Shown: piece by piece, positions 43,516 to 52,552 of the stretch
Position numbering within the stretch: the first letter of the stretch is position 1
How the letters are laid out: every line of letters begins with the position of its first letter
Assembly (NCBI GenBank): GCA_002437725.1
Contig: DJRF01000025.1
Coordinates: 159,913 to 217,778 of the forward strand
Length of the DNA: 57,866 bases
Reading direction: 5' to 3'
DNA from: Treponema sp. UBA6367
GTDB taxonomy: Bacteria > Spirochaetota > Spirochaetia > Treponematales > Treponemataceae
The notes under the pieces: model-generated
What the model was told of the DNA's origin: nothing
Databases searched by the model: none
Seen by the model: the letters and a program-made list of their open reading frames with translations, nothing else
Program-made: the position numbers and the translations under genes

Positions 43516-43963
43516 ATGCTTTAGATTCAATAATTAAAGTATTTCCTTCTACTGCAACGACGCGGCACACTGTTCCTTCTAAAATTTCAGAATCATCTTT
43601 AGATTTTGCCGCCCAAACAACGCCATTGGTTGCCTTTACTTCTCCTTTTTGGAATTTCGAAATTGATTTTGTAACAAGAACTTCTTGCCCTTCCAAAACG
43701 TTTACATTTGTCTGATTTTTTCCAATCTTAAGCTTTTTTATTGCAAAAGGGCGTGTACTAAAGACTAAAAGCAAAGTAAGAATAACAAAGATTAAAAGCT
43801 GCCACTTAAATGCAAGTCCTGTTCTAGAAATAAAAATCATGGGGAGAGCGGCTATTGCAGCCCATACAGTAGTAAGCGCGAGAGTACAAGCCTCTATTAT
43901 TATAAAAACAACCATCAAGGCTAGCCAAATCCAAGAACCAAAATTCATTAAAAACTCTGTCAT
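43514..43963 (-). CDS. NfeD-like membrane protein
   Basis: 149 residues: three transmembrane segments (about 12-30, 36-50, 54-72), then an OB-fold domain of about 65 residues (GQEVLVTKSISKFQKGEVKATNGVVWAAKS). This is the short NfeD form without a ClpP-like protease, which normally partners with an SPFH protein, and that gene follows. No ribosome-binding site precedes its ATG; a promoter overlapping the end of the methyltransferase gene suggests a leaderless transcript. Confidence 0.92.
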   Translation of the reverse strand: MTEFLMNFGSWIWLALMVVFIIIEACTLALTTVWAAIAALPMIFISRTGLAFKWQLLIFVILTLLLVFSTRPFAIKKLKIGKNQTNVNVLEGQEVLVTKSISKFQKGEVKATNGVVWAAKSKDDSEILEGTVCRVVAVEGNTLIIESKA

Positions 43964-43969
43964 GATTTT

Positions 43970-43997
43970 ATTATAGCACGGTTTTGGTTATATGCAA
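43970..43997 (-). promoter_or_regulatory. Promoter upstream of nfeD, probably leaderless
   Basis: Minus strand TTGCAT (43992-43997), 16-base spacer, TATAAT (43970-43975). The -10 shares bases with the methyltransferase stop codon, and six bases separate it from the nfeD ATG. Confidence 0.5.
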
Positions 43998-44756
43998 AAT
44001 ATCTAAGCAATGCGAGCCTGCTCCCAAAAGTTCAGGGCGTTCGCAGGTTGCAAGATGAAATTCTATGAATTTTTGGAAAGTTTTTTCATCCATTGCATTA
44101 AGCTGCCGCCGCATATAGTCTGAAGGTCCGTCTTGAGAAACTATCTTTATCCTTTTTAAGCCGGTTTTTTGATTTATGTAGTTTATATCCTCTAGCCTAA
44201 GATAACTATAAAGGTCTGTTTCAAGAGTAACAGAATGCCAGTCTTCTGCAAGAGATTTTCTTTCTAAACATTCAAAAAGCTTATTTTCGCCAAAACAGTA
44301 TGAAAGGACTGCATATTCGTTCATCATGTAAACGGCTAAAACAATTCCATTTGGCTTTGTTACGCGGATAGCCTCTTGCATCGCAATTATACGCTCTTCT
44401 TGAGAATGCAAGTGGTACATGGGACCAAACACAAGCGTTATATCAAAACTTGAATCATCTAAAAAATAAAGATTTGTCGCATTTCCTTGCCAAGTTTTTA
44501 CGTTTTCGTGCTTTGAGCGGAGAACATCTAAATTTCTTTTTACAAGCTCAACCGCGGTTACGTCAAACCCTTCTTTGCAAAGAGCCAAAGAATAACGCCC
44601 CGTTCCAGCTCCCACATCAAGTATTTTTGGAGCAGCAAAATTTTCTGCAGCCTGATGAATGTATTTCATCGTTGTTGTGAATTCAACAATTCCATGCCTA
44701 GTTGTCAGCCTGTGATCTTCATTGAACTTGTTATAGTATTTTTCTAATTCCGTCAT
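43971..44756 (-). CDS. Class I SAM-dependent methyltransferase
   Basis: 261 residues with the Rossmann-type SAM-binding motif I ILDVGAGTGRYSLAL near residue 40, the acidic end of strand 2 at TAVELVKRN, and motif IV TLVFGPMYHL. The substrate is not predictable; the last 60 residues are helical and unusual. It begins two bases after the adenosine deaminase stop and ends seven bases before the nfeD ATG. Adjacent adenosine deaminase may help clear adenosine from the methyl cycle, which is inference. Confidence 0.9.
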   Translation of the reverse strand: MTELEKYYNKFNEDHRLTTRHGIVEFTTTMKYIHQAAENFAAPKILDVGAGTGRYSLALCKEGFDVTAVELVKRNLDVLRSKHENVKTWQGNATNLYFLDDSSFDITLVFGPMYHLHSQEERIIAMQEAIRVTKPNGIVLAVYMMNEYAVLSYCFGENKLFECLERKSLAEDWHSVTLETDLYSYLRLEDINYINQKTGLKRIKIVSQDGPSDYMRRQLNAMDEKTFQKFIEFHLATCERPELLGAGSHCLDILHITKTVL

Positions 44757-44758
44757 TT

Positions 44759-45769
44759 TTAAATAAATGCGTCAATTTTATTGCACCAATTTTGCTTTTC
44801 TTCTTCAGAAATAAAAAGGGCATTAAAACTGTTCTTTAAAAGGACTTTTATCTCTTGCATAGAAAAGCCAGCTTGAGAATGTAATTTCCAATACTCTTCC
44901 AAAAGCGAAGTCTTAAAAAAAACCGGATCATCTGTATTCACAGTAACAAAAAGTCCTCTGTTAAAAAACAATCTTATAGGATGTTCCGCTATGGATTTTA
45001 CAAATTTTTTAGTAAACACATTGCTTGTAGGACAAACTTCAAGAACAATTTTTTTATTCTTAAGCTCTTCCATTAAAGATTCGTCTTGAGCGGCGCTTAT
45101 TCCGTGTCCTACTCTTGAAACATGAAGGAACTCTACAGCATCTCTGATTGATTCTGGACCAACGTCTTCGCCAGCGTGAGCCACAACGCACAATCCTCTT
45201 TCAATAGCTTTTTCAAAAACAGGTATATATTCTTTTGCAGGACCTTTGCTTTCCGCTCCTCCAAGTCCGATTCCTATTATGTAAGGACAAGGATATTTTT
45301 CAAGAAGGTTCAAATTGCTCATTGCATTTTCGCTGCCAAAAGTCCTGCTTACGTCCATCAAAAGTCTTACAGTTATTCCGTATTTTTCTTTGATTTCTTC
45401 AATCTTTTTTGTAAAGACTTCTACCATTTCTGGATATTTAAAACCACGTTTTAAAAATGAAGTCGGAGCAAAAAATGCTTCTGTGTAGACAATTCCGTTT
45501 TCTACTAAATACTTTGCCAAATCGTCAAAAATATAGTCAAAATCATCTACGGTTTTATACAAATCCTGAACTTTTAGAAAAGCCTGAATAAAACCATTTA
45601 AATCCTCATAGGTAAAAAGTTCTTTTATTTCTTTTTCTGTCATTTGAACGCCATTAGCTTTTTTATACAAAGCCTTTATCGATTCAATTGACGGAACAGC
45701 TTCAATATGAAGATGAATTTCTGCCTTTGGAACAGATTTCATTAGTTTAAAAAAATCGTCACGATTCAT
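44759..45769 (-). CDS. Adenosine deaminase family protein
   Basis: 336 residues of the amidohydrolase fold. Zinc ligands HLH in AEIHLHIEA, His in VVAHAGED with catalytic Glu, RVGHGI, and DD in TVNTDDP. IGIGLGGAE and LEVCPTSN are family landmarks. The usual HLxG after the HxH is HIEA here, so its exact substrate (adenosine, deoxyadenosine or a related purine) is less certain. GGGAG lies before the ATG. It heads a run of tightly spaced minus-strand genes down to the mini-kinase. Confidence 0.92.
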   Translation of the reverse strand: MNRDDFFKLMKSVPKAEIHLHIEAVPSIESIKALYKKANGVQMTEKEIKELFTYEDLNGFIQAFLKVQDLYKTVDDFDYIFDDLAKYLVENGIVYTEAFFAPTSFLKRGFKYPEMVEVFTKKIEEIKEKYGITVRLLMDVSRTFGSENAMSNLNLLEKYPCPYIIGIGLGGAESKGPAKEYIPVFEKAIERGLCVVAHAGEDVGPESIRDAVEFLHVSRVGHGISAAQDESLMEELKNKKIVLEVCPTSNVFTKKFVKSIAEHPIRLFFNRGLFVTVNTDDPVFFKTSLLEEYWKLHSQAGFSMQEIKVLLKNSFNALFISEEEKQNWCNKIDAFI

Positions 45770-45914
45770 ATATTTGCTCCCATAAAAGTCTAAAGAAAAT
45801 ATCTACACTAAACTGACTTTTAAGTTATTTCTTCAAAAACTTCTACTTTAGATATATCGGCATAAAAGCATTAAAACTTTAGAAGATTGAAAACCGCTCT
45901 TAAAAAAAACAGAA

Positions 45915-47726
45915 TTAAACTTGTGTTAAAATCTGTTCAAGCTGATTTACCATTTTTTCAAACTCATCTAAAGCAGCCTGAACTGGAGCTGTGCTTTCCA
46001 TATTCACGCCAGCAACTTTTAAACTTTCTATAGGATACCTGCTTCCTCCTGATTTTAAAAACTTAAAGTAGTCTTCTCGTTCAGTATTTCCGCCGTTCAA
46101 AACTCTTTGCGCAAGAGCCATTGCCGCGCTTATTCCTGTTGCGTATTTATAAACGTAAAACGCCGTATAAAAGTGAGGAATTCTAAATGCTTCAAGGTCG
46201 CTGTTTTGTTCAAAATGCATTTGAGGACCAAAATAAAGCTCCAGCAATTTTCTGTAAGTTTTTCGCAAAACCTCCGCTGTAAGAGGAGTTCCATTTTCTA
46301 CAAGCTGATGGGTCTGCAGTTCATATTCTGCAAACATTGTCTGCCTGTGAAGCGTCGCAAGCACATCGTCCACTCGCATTGAAAGCAAGAATGCCTTCAT
46401 TTTTTTATCTTTTGCGTTTTTCAAAAGATATTCAAACACCAGCTGCTCGTTAAACGTAGAGGCAACTTCCGCTTCAAAGATTGTGTAATTATACTGCATA
46501 TACGGATTGTTATGCACGGAATACCAGGAGTGCATGCTGTGTCCGCCTTCGTGAGCCATTGTATAAACATCTCGCAGCAAATCGGACTTATAGTTTAAAA
46601 GAATATACGGGTCGCCCTTGTACGTTCCGCTAGAAAAAGCTCCAGAGCGTTTGCCTTTGTTTTCATAGCGGTCCGCCCAGCCATTCAAAAGTCCATTGCA
46701 AAGACGGTCTGTATATTCCTTTCCCAAAGGAGAAAGCGCGTTCCTACAGATTTCAACAGCTTCTTCGTAGGGAACTTCAACCTGCACGTCCTTTACAATA
46801 GGAACATAAACATCGTAGTGATAAAGCTCTTCCAGTCCCAGAACTTTTTTGCGCAGCGCATAATATTTGTGCAAAGCCGGAAGATTTTTGTGAACACATT
46901 CAATAAGATTTGTGTAAACTGACTGCGGAACCTTGTTCGAATAAAGAGCAGCTTCCAGACTAGAATTATAATGCCTTGCCTTTGCAATAAAGATGTCTTG
47001 ATTTACGCTGCCTGCGTAAAGGCTGGCGATTGTATTTTGATAGTTTTCAAACTTGGAATAATACTGTTTGTAAGCTGCTTTGCGGACATCTCTATTTTTG
47101 TGGTGCAGAAGCTGCACGAAAGTGCTTGCGGTAAGCTGTTTTTTTCCTTCTGGAGTTTCGATTGCGCCGAGTTCGCCATTCATATCTACGTTTTCAAGGA
47201 CGCTGTAAGTAGATTCTGAAGTTTGAGCGCACTGAGATTGAAGAGAAAGTATCCGCTCTTCCTTTTCGCTTAAAACATGAGGCTTTGAATGAAGAATTTT
47301 TTCAATAAAAATTTTATAATCTGAAAATTCAGGAAGATTTTTCCACTCTTCAATTTTAGAATCTTCAATGGAAAGAAGTTCTGGCTCAAAAAAACTTGTT
47401 TTTTCTGAAAAATCCGTGTAAGCCATCATCGCGCGTCCAACTTTATTTTTTGCAGAAGAATCATTTTCATCTGAGCTGTGCTGAAGGCTTGCGTAATTGT
47501 AAATTGTTTCAAGTTTTAAATCCGCTTGTTCCAGGACTTCTAAGGCTTTTAGCAAACTCTGGCTAGATTCTGACAACTTGCCTTTAAAATCGCCAATTTT
47601 TTCTATTAATGGAAAAAGTTCTTTTAAGTCTTGTTCCCATTCTGAATCAGATTTGTATAAAGAAGATAAATCCCACTTGTCTTTTGCAGGAATATCTTTT
47701 CGTTCTAAAATGTCATTTGTTTTCAT
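45915..47726 (-). CDS. pepF: Oligoendopeptidase F (M3B)
   Basis: 603 residues. Zinc metallopeptidase with the HEGGH motif in MAHEGGHSMHSW about two thirds along, a downstream Glu ligand in FEAEVASTFNE, and family features WDLSSLY at the N-terminus and HFYTAFYVYKYATG near the C-terminus. It degrades short peptides in the cytoplasm. I used the second ATG (47726) since the first six codons add nothing typical; neither has a ribosome-binding site, but a TATAAT lies six bases before this ATG. A foldback element separates it from mnmG. Confidence 0.94.
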   Translation of the reverse strand: MKTNDILERKDIPAKDKWDLSSLYKSDSEWEQDLKELFPLIEKIGDFKGKLSESSQSLLKALEVLEQADLKLETIYNYASLQHSSDENDSSAKNKVGRAMMAYTDFSEKTSFFEPELLSIEDSKIEEWKNLPEFSDYKIFIEKILHSKPHVLSEKEERILSLQSQCAQTSESTYSVLENVDMNGELGAIETPEGKKQLTASTFVQLLHHKNRDVRKAAYKQYYSKFENYQNTIASLYAGSVNQDIFIAKARHYNSSLEAALYSNKVPQSVYTNLIECVHKNLPALHKYYALRKKVLGLEELYHYDVYVPIVKDVQVEVPYEEAVEICRNALSPLGKEYTDRLCNGLLNGWADRYENKGKRSGAFSSGTYKGDPYILLNYKSDLLRDVYTMAHEGGHSMHSWYSVHNNPYMQYNYTIFEAEVASTFNEQLVFEYLLKNAKDKKMKAFLLSMRVDDVLATLHRQTMFAEYELQTHQLVENGTPLTAEVLRKTYRKLLELYFGPQMHFEQNSDLEAFRIPHFYTAFYVYKYATGISAAMALAQRVLNGGNTEREDYFKFLKSGGSRYPIESLKVAGVNMESTAPVQAALDEFEKMVNQLEQILTQV

Positions 47727-47775
47727 GAGCAAATTATATTGCAAAAAACTTTTTTATGATAGAGAACATTTTTAG

Positions 47776-47969
47776 CTTGAATGCAGCGTTTTTATAAATT
47801 TAAAAAAACGCTTTCAGCGAATTTATAATTTGCTCAGACGGTTGTGCTCGTGTTTCACTTGGACAGATTTGGGTTGCTACGCAACCTTAATTGTTCTTAT
47901 CGCACAAAGTCTTCACAAATTATAAATTCGCTTGCGCTTTTGTTCTTTTTGCAAAACGCTACATTCAAG
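47776..47969 (-). repeat. Foldback element, full-length copy in reverse orientation
   Basis: 194 bp. Terminal repeats CTTGAATGCAGCGTTTT (47776-47792) and the complement of CTTGAATGTAGCGTTTT (47953-47969) match at 16 of 17. Inside them is a perfect 17-bp inverted repeat, AGCGAATTTATAATTTG (47816-47832) and its complement (47916-47932). The middle shares GGTTGTGCTCG and TTCTTATCGCAC with the copy at 54912. The right terminal repeat overlaps the mnmG stop codon. Confidence 0.8.
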
Positions 47970-50049
47970 TTAAATAAACCATAAGCAGCATGATGTCGCT
48001 GTTTCTTATTCCACTTATGCGTTCTGCCTGACCTAAGGTTAAAGGCCTTACTTTTTCAAGCTTTGTGCGGCTTTCCGCGCTTAAAGAAGCGACAGCGCTG
48101 TAATCAAAATCTACTGGAATACGAACATTTTCCATTTTGTGCATTTTTTCTACACGTTTATCTTGTTTTTCAATGTAGTATTTATACTTAAAATCAACTA
48201 AAGCCGTTTGCCAAACAGAATCCGGGTATCCGGGATTTTCCATATCTGGCTTTTTTAAAAGCTGAGCAACAATTTCGTCAATCTGAGCATATTTTGCTTC
48301 AACCTTTTCTAAATCTGAACGAGATTTTAATCCAACTTCGCACGCATACTTTGAAAGCCGCCTGTCTGCTGTATCATGCCTAAGTTTTAAGCGATACTCT
48401 GCCCTAGCCGTAAACATTCTGTAAGGCTCTTTTGTTCCAAGCGTTACAAGATCATCTATAAGAACGCCTATATACGCTTCGTCGCGCCCGAGCACAAGGG
48501 CATTCCATTCTGGAATTTTATAAAAATTGTTAAATCCTGCTGCCTGCTGCGATTTTTTTTCAAATTCGTTCAAAGAATCTGTAATTCTATTGCTTATCTG
48601 CGCAAACTGATTAAGTTCTGCCGCGCTCATAACAGCTTTTGGCATAAAACAGCCAGGTTCTGCGCTTACAGGAGTTCCATTTAAATCTTCAGGAAGCTTT
48701 GCAAGCGGCCCGCACAACCGCTTATGGGCTCTTGAGTAGAGAGCGGCGTTAATTCCAGCGACAATTCCTTGACCGGCAGCCTCTTCGTAACCGCTAGTGC
48801 CATTTATTTGCCCCGCATTAAAAAGTCCAGCAACCCGTTTTGTTTCCAAAGAAGGATAAAGCTGTGTCGGCTCAACATAGTCATATTCAACAGCATAACC
48901 CGGCCGGCTTTGCACTGCGTTTTCAAAACCGCTCATCGTGTGCAAAAATGCATCTTGAACGCTTTCCGGCAAAGACGAAGAAAGTCCATTTAAATAAACT
49001 TCGTCAGTTTCAAGTCCTTCTGGCTCTACAAAAATCTGATGGCGGTTTCGTTCTGCAAACCTCATGACTTTATCTTCGATTGAAGGGCAATAGCGCGGAC
49101 CTATGCCGCTAATTTTTCCGCTGTACAATGGAGAACGGTTAATATTTTTGCGAATTATTCCGTGAGTGGCTTCGTTTGTGTAAGCCACGTAGCAAGGAAC
49201 CATAGGCCGCTCCACTTTTTGCGTACTAAAGCTAAACGGAACAACTTCACTGTCGCCATCGTTTTCTTCTAACTTTGAAAAATCTATTGTTCTTTTTAAA
49301 ATCCTAGGCGGAGTGCCAGTTTTAAGTCTTCCAGTTGTAAATCCTAATCGATGCAAACTTTCTGTAAGTCCGAACGCAGCGGTTTCTCCAATTCTTCCAC
49401 AAGGAGCATCGTATTCTCCTATAAAAATTCTTCCGCCTAAAAAGGTTCCTGTTGTAAGAACTACTGCTCGCACAGGAATAATTCTTCCGCGTTCTGTCAC
49501 TATGCCTGTTACTTTTTGGCGCATTCCGCTAATCGCAGCCTTTGAAACAAAATCTTTACCCGAACTTTCAGAGCTAAATCCCCGCTTTTCACCTGGAATA
49601 GAACCTTTTTCCGCGCTGCTGTCTGAATCAGGCGGAAGAGGAGTTTCTGAAGCCACCGTTAGAATGTCGATAACTGTATCCATCAACGTAAAAAGATTTT
49701 CTGTTGTCTCCAAAGTTTTTCGTGCAATCTGAGAATAAACAATTTTATCTGCCTGAGAACGAGGCGCTTGAACTGCAGGACCGCGACTTTTATTTAATAA
49801 CCTAAACTGAATCATCGAGCGGTCGATTATTTTTGCCATTTCGCCGCCGAGCGCATCTATTTCGCGAACAATATTTCCTTTTGCAATTCCTCCAATGCTT
49901 GGATTACAGCTCATTCTTCCAATTGCATCAGGAGTTTGCGTTACAACAAGGGTCTTTAGTCCCATTCTAGCACAGGCTAAAGCGGCTTCTATTCCTGCAT
50001 GGCCGGCGCCAACTACAGCCACATCATAAAAATCATAAAATCCAGACAT
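47965..50049 (-). CDS. mnmG: tRNA uridine-5-carboxymethylaminomethyl modification enzyme MnmG
   Basis: FAD protein that with MnmE modifies U34 of certain tRNAs; 694 residues, longer than the usual 610-640. FAD-binding GAGHAG (14-19), RMSCNPSIGGIAKG (45-58), LNKSRGPAVQAPRSQ, GTFLGG and the C-terminal domain are all present. Extra length comes from a Ser-, Glu- and Gly-rich insertion at about residues 135-176 (PPDSDSSAEKGS and on) before the conserved TGIVTERG strand. The TGA stop is provided by the foldback element. Confidence 0.95.
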   Translation of the reverse strand: MSGFYDFYDVAVVGAGHAGIEAALACARMGLKTLVVTQTPDAIGRMSCNPSIGGIAKGNIVREIDALGGEMAKIIDRSMIQFRLLNKSRGPAVQAPRSQADKIVYSQIARKTLETTENLFTLMDTVIDILTVASETPLPPDSDSSAEKGSIPGEKRGFSSESSGKDFVSKAAISGMRQKVTGIVTERGRIIPVRAVVLTTGTFLGGRIFIGEYDAPCGRIGETAAFGLTESLHRLGFTTGRLKTGTPPRILKRTIDFSKLEENDGDSEVVPFSFSTQKVERPMVPCYVAYTNEATHGIIRKNINRSPLYSGKISGIGPRYCPSIEDKVMRFAERNRHQIFVEPEGLETDEVYLNGLSSSLPESVQDAFLHTMSGFENAVQSRPGYAVEYDYVEPTQLYPSLETKRVAGLFNAGQINGTSGYEEAAGQGIVAGINAALYSRAHKRLCGPLAKLPEDLNGTPVSAEPGCFMPKAVMSAAELNQFAQISNRITDSLNEFEKKSQQAAGFNNFYKIPEWNALVLGRDEAYIGVLIDDLVTLGTKEPYRMFTARAEYRLKLRHDTADRRLSKYACEVGLKSRSDLEKVEAKYAQIDEIVAQLLKKPDMENPGYPDSVWQTALVDFKYKYYIEKQDKRVEKMHKMENVRIPVDFDYSAVASLSAESRTKLEKVRPLTLGQAERISGIRNSDIMLLMVYLT

Positions 50050-50240
50050 AGTTTTACAAGTATAATGACTTTTTTTAAGTTAATGAAGATTAAGGGCAAA
50101 TCCTTTTAAAAGAAAATCTTTAAGCAAAATCCAATTTTTGAACGTTTTATTCTCTGCTTCAGAAAAATAAAATAAAAGCAAATTTAATCTAAAATCATAT
50201 TGACCTAAAATATTAGTAATAGTAGACTTATAACTGTCAG

Positions 50241-50298
50241 ACGCTATATATAGTGTCTGATTTTTTATGTATTTTCAAAAATACACTATTAGTGTTTT
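50241..50298 (+). promoter_or_regulatory. Candidate NrdR box pair upstream of nrdD
   Basis: Box 1 ACGCTATATATAGTGT (50241-50256) differs at one base from the NrdR consensus ACACWATATATWGTGT. Box 2 ACACTATTAGTGTTTT (50283-50298) is a weaker match. Their centres are about 41 bases apart, close to four helical turns. A possible promoter TTGACC, 17-base spacer, TAGACT lies just before box 1. NrdR represses ribonucleotide reductase genes when dATP is high. The 50050-50379 spacer otherwise holds only AT-rich sequence. Confidence 0.65.
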
Positions 50299-50379
50299 TG
50301 TCATTAACAAGAAATTCTTAGCAGCCTAAGCTTCGAACTTTTAGAAAAATAAATAAATATAAAAATAAGGTGGGGAAAA

Positions 50380-52542
50380 ATGAAGATTATAAAAAGAAAT
50401 GGCGAAGAAGCAATCTTTGACATACGGAAAATTGTAACTGCAATCGAAAAAGCAAATTCTGCAGTTCAAGAAAATGAGCGCCTTTCAGAAGAATATATTC
50501 AGGCAGTAGCTGGCAAAGTTTCTGACACTTGCCACGCTAGCAAAGTTCAACTGAACGTAGAAGCCATTCAAGATATGGTAGAAACCGAGCTTATGCGCAT
50601 CGGAGCATTTAACATTGCAAGACTTTACATTACTTACCGCTACCGCCACGCTCTTATGAGAAAGCACAACTCCACCGACAAGCAGATTCTTTCTCTTCTT
50701 GAATGTTGCAACGAAGAAGTAAAGCAGGAAAATTCAAATAAAAATTCAACTGTTGTAAGCGTACAGCGCGACTACATGGCAGGCGAAGTTTCAAAAGACA
50801 TAACAAAGCGGTTCTTGCTCGAAGAAGACATTGTTCAGGCTCACAACGAAGGGATAATTCACTTCCACGATGCAGACTATTTTGCTCAGCACATGCACAA
50901 CTGCGACCTTGTAAACCTTGAAGACATGCTTCAAAATGGAACTGTAATCAGCGGAACAAAGATTGACACTCCTCATTCATTTTCTACGGCTTGCAATATT
51001 GCCACTCAGATAATTGCGCAGGTTGCTTCAAGCCAGTACGGCGGACAGTCAATTTCGCTTACACACCTGGCGCCTTTTGTTGAAGTCAGCAGAAAAAAAC
51101 TTATAAAAGAATTAAATCTTACAGTAGAAGAAACTGGCGTTCAATTTTCAAAGGAGCAGTTCGACAGAATAGTTGAACGCCGTCTTGCCGACGAAATCAC
51201 CCGCGGAGTGCAAACCATCCAGTACCAAGTTGTTACCCTTATGACTACCAATGGGCAAAGTCCGTTCGTAACAGTTTTTATGTATTTAAACGAAGCTAAA
51301 AACGAACAAGAAAAAGCCGACCTTGCGCTTATAATCGAAGAAGTTTTAAAACAGAGATACAAAGGCGTAAGAAACGAAAAAGGTTACTGGGTAACGCCAG
51401 CATTCCCTAAACTTATTTACGTTCTTGAACCAGATAATATCGAAGAAGGCTCAAAATATTTTTACCTTACAGAACTTGCTGCAAAATGCACTAGCCGCCG
51501 CCTTGTTCCAGACTATATTTCAGAAAAGAAAATGTTTGAATTAAAGGAAGGCAACTGCTACCCTTGCATGGGTTGCCGTTCATTCCTTACAGTCTACAGG
51601 GATGAAACTGGCCGCCCGAAATTTTACGGAAGATTTAATCAGGGAGTTGTAACCATAAACTTAGTGGACGTAGCCTGTTCTTCTGGCAAAGATAAAGAAA
51701 AGTTCTGGAAGATTTTTGACGAACGCCTAGAACTTTGCCACCGGGCATTGATGGCTAGGCACAACAGGCTTTTGGGAACGCCGAGCGACGTTGCTCCAAT
51801 TCTTTGGCAAAATGGCGCGCTTGCCAGGCTTGAAAAAGGCGAAACTATCGACAAGCTGCTCTACAATGGATATTCCACCATTTCGCTTGGTTACGCGGGA
51901 CTTTGCGAATGTGTCCGCTACATGACGGGAAAACCTCACACAGATCCGAGCGCGACTCCTTTTGCCCTTGAAATAATGAAGCACATGAATGAAGCATGCG
52001 CAAAGTGGAGGCAAGAATCTTCAATAGCATTCAGCCTTTACGGAACACCGCTTGAAAGCACAACTTACAAGTTCGCAAAATGTTTAAAACGTCGATTCGG
52101 TGAAATTCCTGGCGTTACGGACAAAAACTACATTACAAACAGTTATCATATCCATGTTACTGAAGAAATTGACGCATTTAAAAAACTTTCATTTGAAAGC
52201 CAGTTCCAAGAACTTTCTCCAGGAGGAGCTGTAAGTTATGTAGAAGTTCCAAACATGGAAAACAATATTCCAGCCGTGATTGCGGTTCTAAAGCACATTT
52301 ACGAAAATATAATGTACGCAGAATTGAATACAAAGTCTGATTGTTGCCAAAAGTGCGGTTTTACTGGCGAAATTCAAATAATAAAAGACAATGACGGAAA
52401 ACTTATTTGGGAATGTCCACAATGCGGAAACCGCGACCAGGCAACAATGAATGTTGCCCGCAGAACTTGCGGCTACATTGGAACACAGTATTGGAACCAA
52501 GGCCGGACACAAGAAATCAAAGAAAGGGTTCTTCACCTATAG
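50380..52542 (+). CDS. nrdD: Anaerobic ribonucleoside-triphosphate reductase
   Basis: Class III enzyme making dNTPs without oxygen; 720 residues. ATP-cone at 1-90 (KIIKRNGEEAIFDIRKIVTAI), active-site region with ACNIATQI and GGQSISLTHLAPF, CMGCRSF in the middle, four-Cys zinc site at the C-terminus (CCQKCGF and CPQCG), and the glycyl radical loop RTCGYIG with Gly698. GGTGGGG-like site before the ATG. Followed by its activase and preceded by NrdR-type boxes. The lack of oxygen-dependent reductase genes here fits a strict anaerobe, but only this window was seen. Confidence 0.97.
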   Translation: MKIIKRNGEEAIFDIRKIVTAIEKANSAVQENERLSEEYIQAVAGKVSDTCHASKVQLNVEAIQDMVETELMRIGAFNIARLYITYRYRHALMRKHNSTDKQILSLLECCNEEVKQENSNKNSTVVSVQRDYMAGEVSKDITKRFLLEEDIVQAHNEGIIHFHDADYFAQHMHNCDLVNLEDMLQNGTVISGTKIDTPHSFSTACNIATQIIAQVASSQYGGQSISLTHLAPFVEVSRKKLIKELNLTVEETGVQFSKEQFDRIVERRLADEITRGVQTIQYQVVTLMTTNGQSPFVTVFMYLNEAKNEQEKADLALIIEEVLKQRYKGVRNEKGYWVTPAFPKLIYVLEPDNIEEGSKYFYLTELAAKCTSRRLVPDYISEKKMFELKEGNCYPCMGCRSFLTVYRDETGRPKFYGRFNQGVVTINLVDVACSSGKDKEKFWKIFDERLELCHRALMARHNRLLGTPSDVAPILWQNGALARLEKGETIDKLLYNGYSTISLGYAGLCECVRYMTGKPHTDPSATPFALEIMKHMNEACAKWRQESSIAFSLYGTPLESTTYKFAKCLKRRFGEIPGVTDKNYITNSYHIHVTEEIDAFKKLSFESQFQELSPGGAVSYVEVPNMENNIPAVIAVLKHIYENIMYAELNTKSDCCQKCGFTGEIQIIKDNDGKLIWECPQCGNRDQATMNVARRTCGYIGTQYWNQGRTQEIKERVLHL

Positions 52543-52552
52543 CCGCAATAAA

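Noticed and set aside
50235..50267. Rho-independent terminator upstream of nrdD
   Set aside because: The hairpin and T-run fit, but the stem contains a near-consensus NrdR box and no plus-strand gene ends there, so an operator is the better primary reading.
52451..52552. Extended nrdG start inside nrdD
   Set aside because: The added 34 residues are out-of-frame nrdD sequence and are absent from the NrdG family; ATG 52553 gives the normal length.
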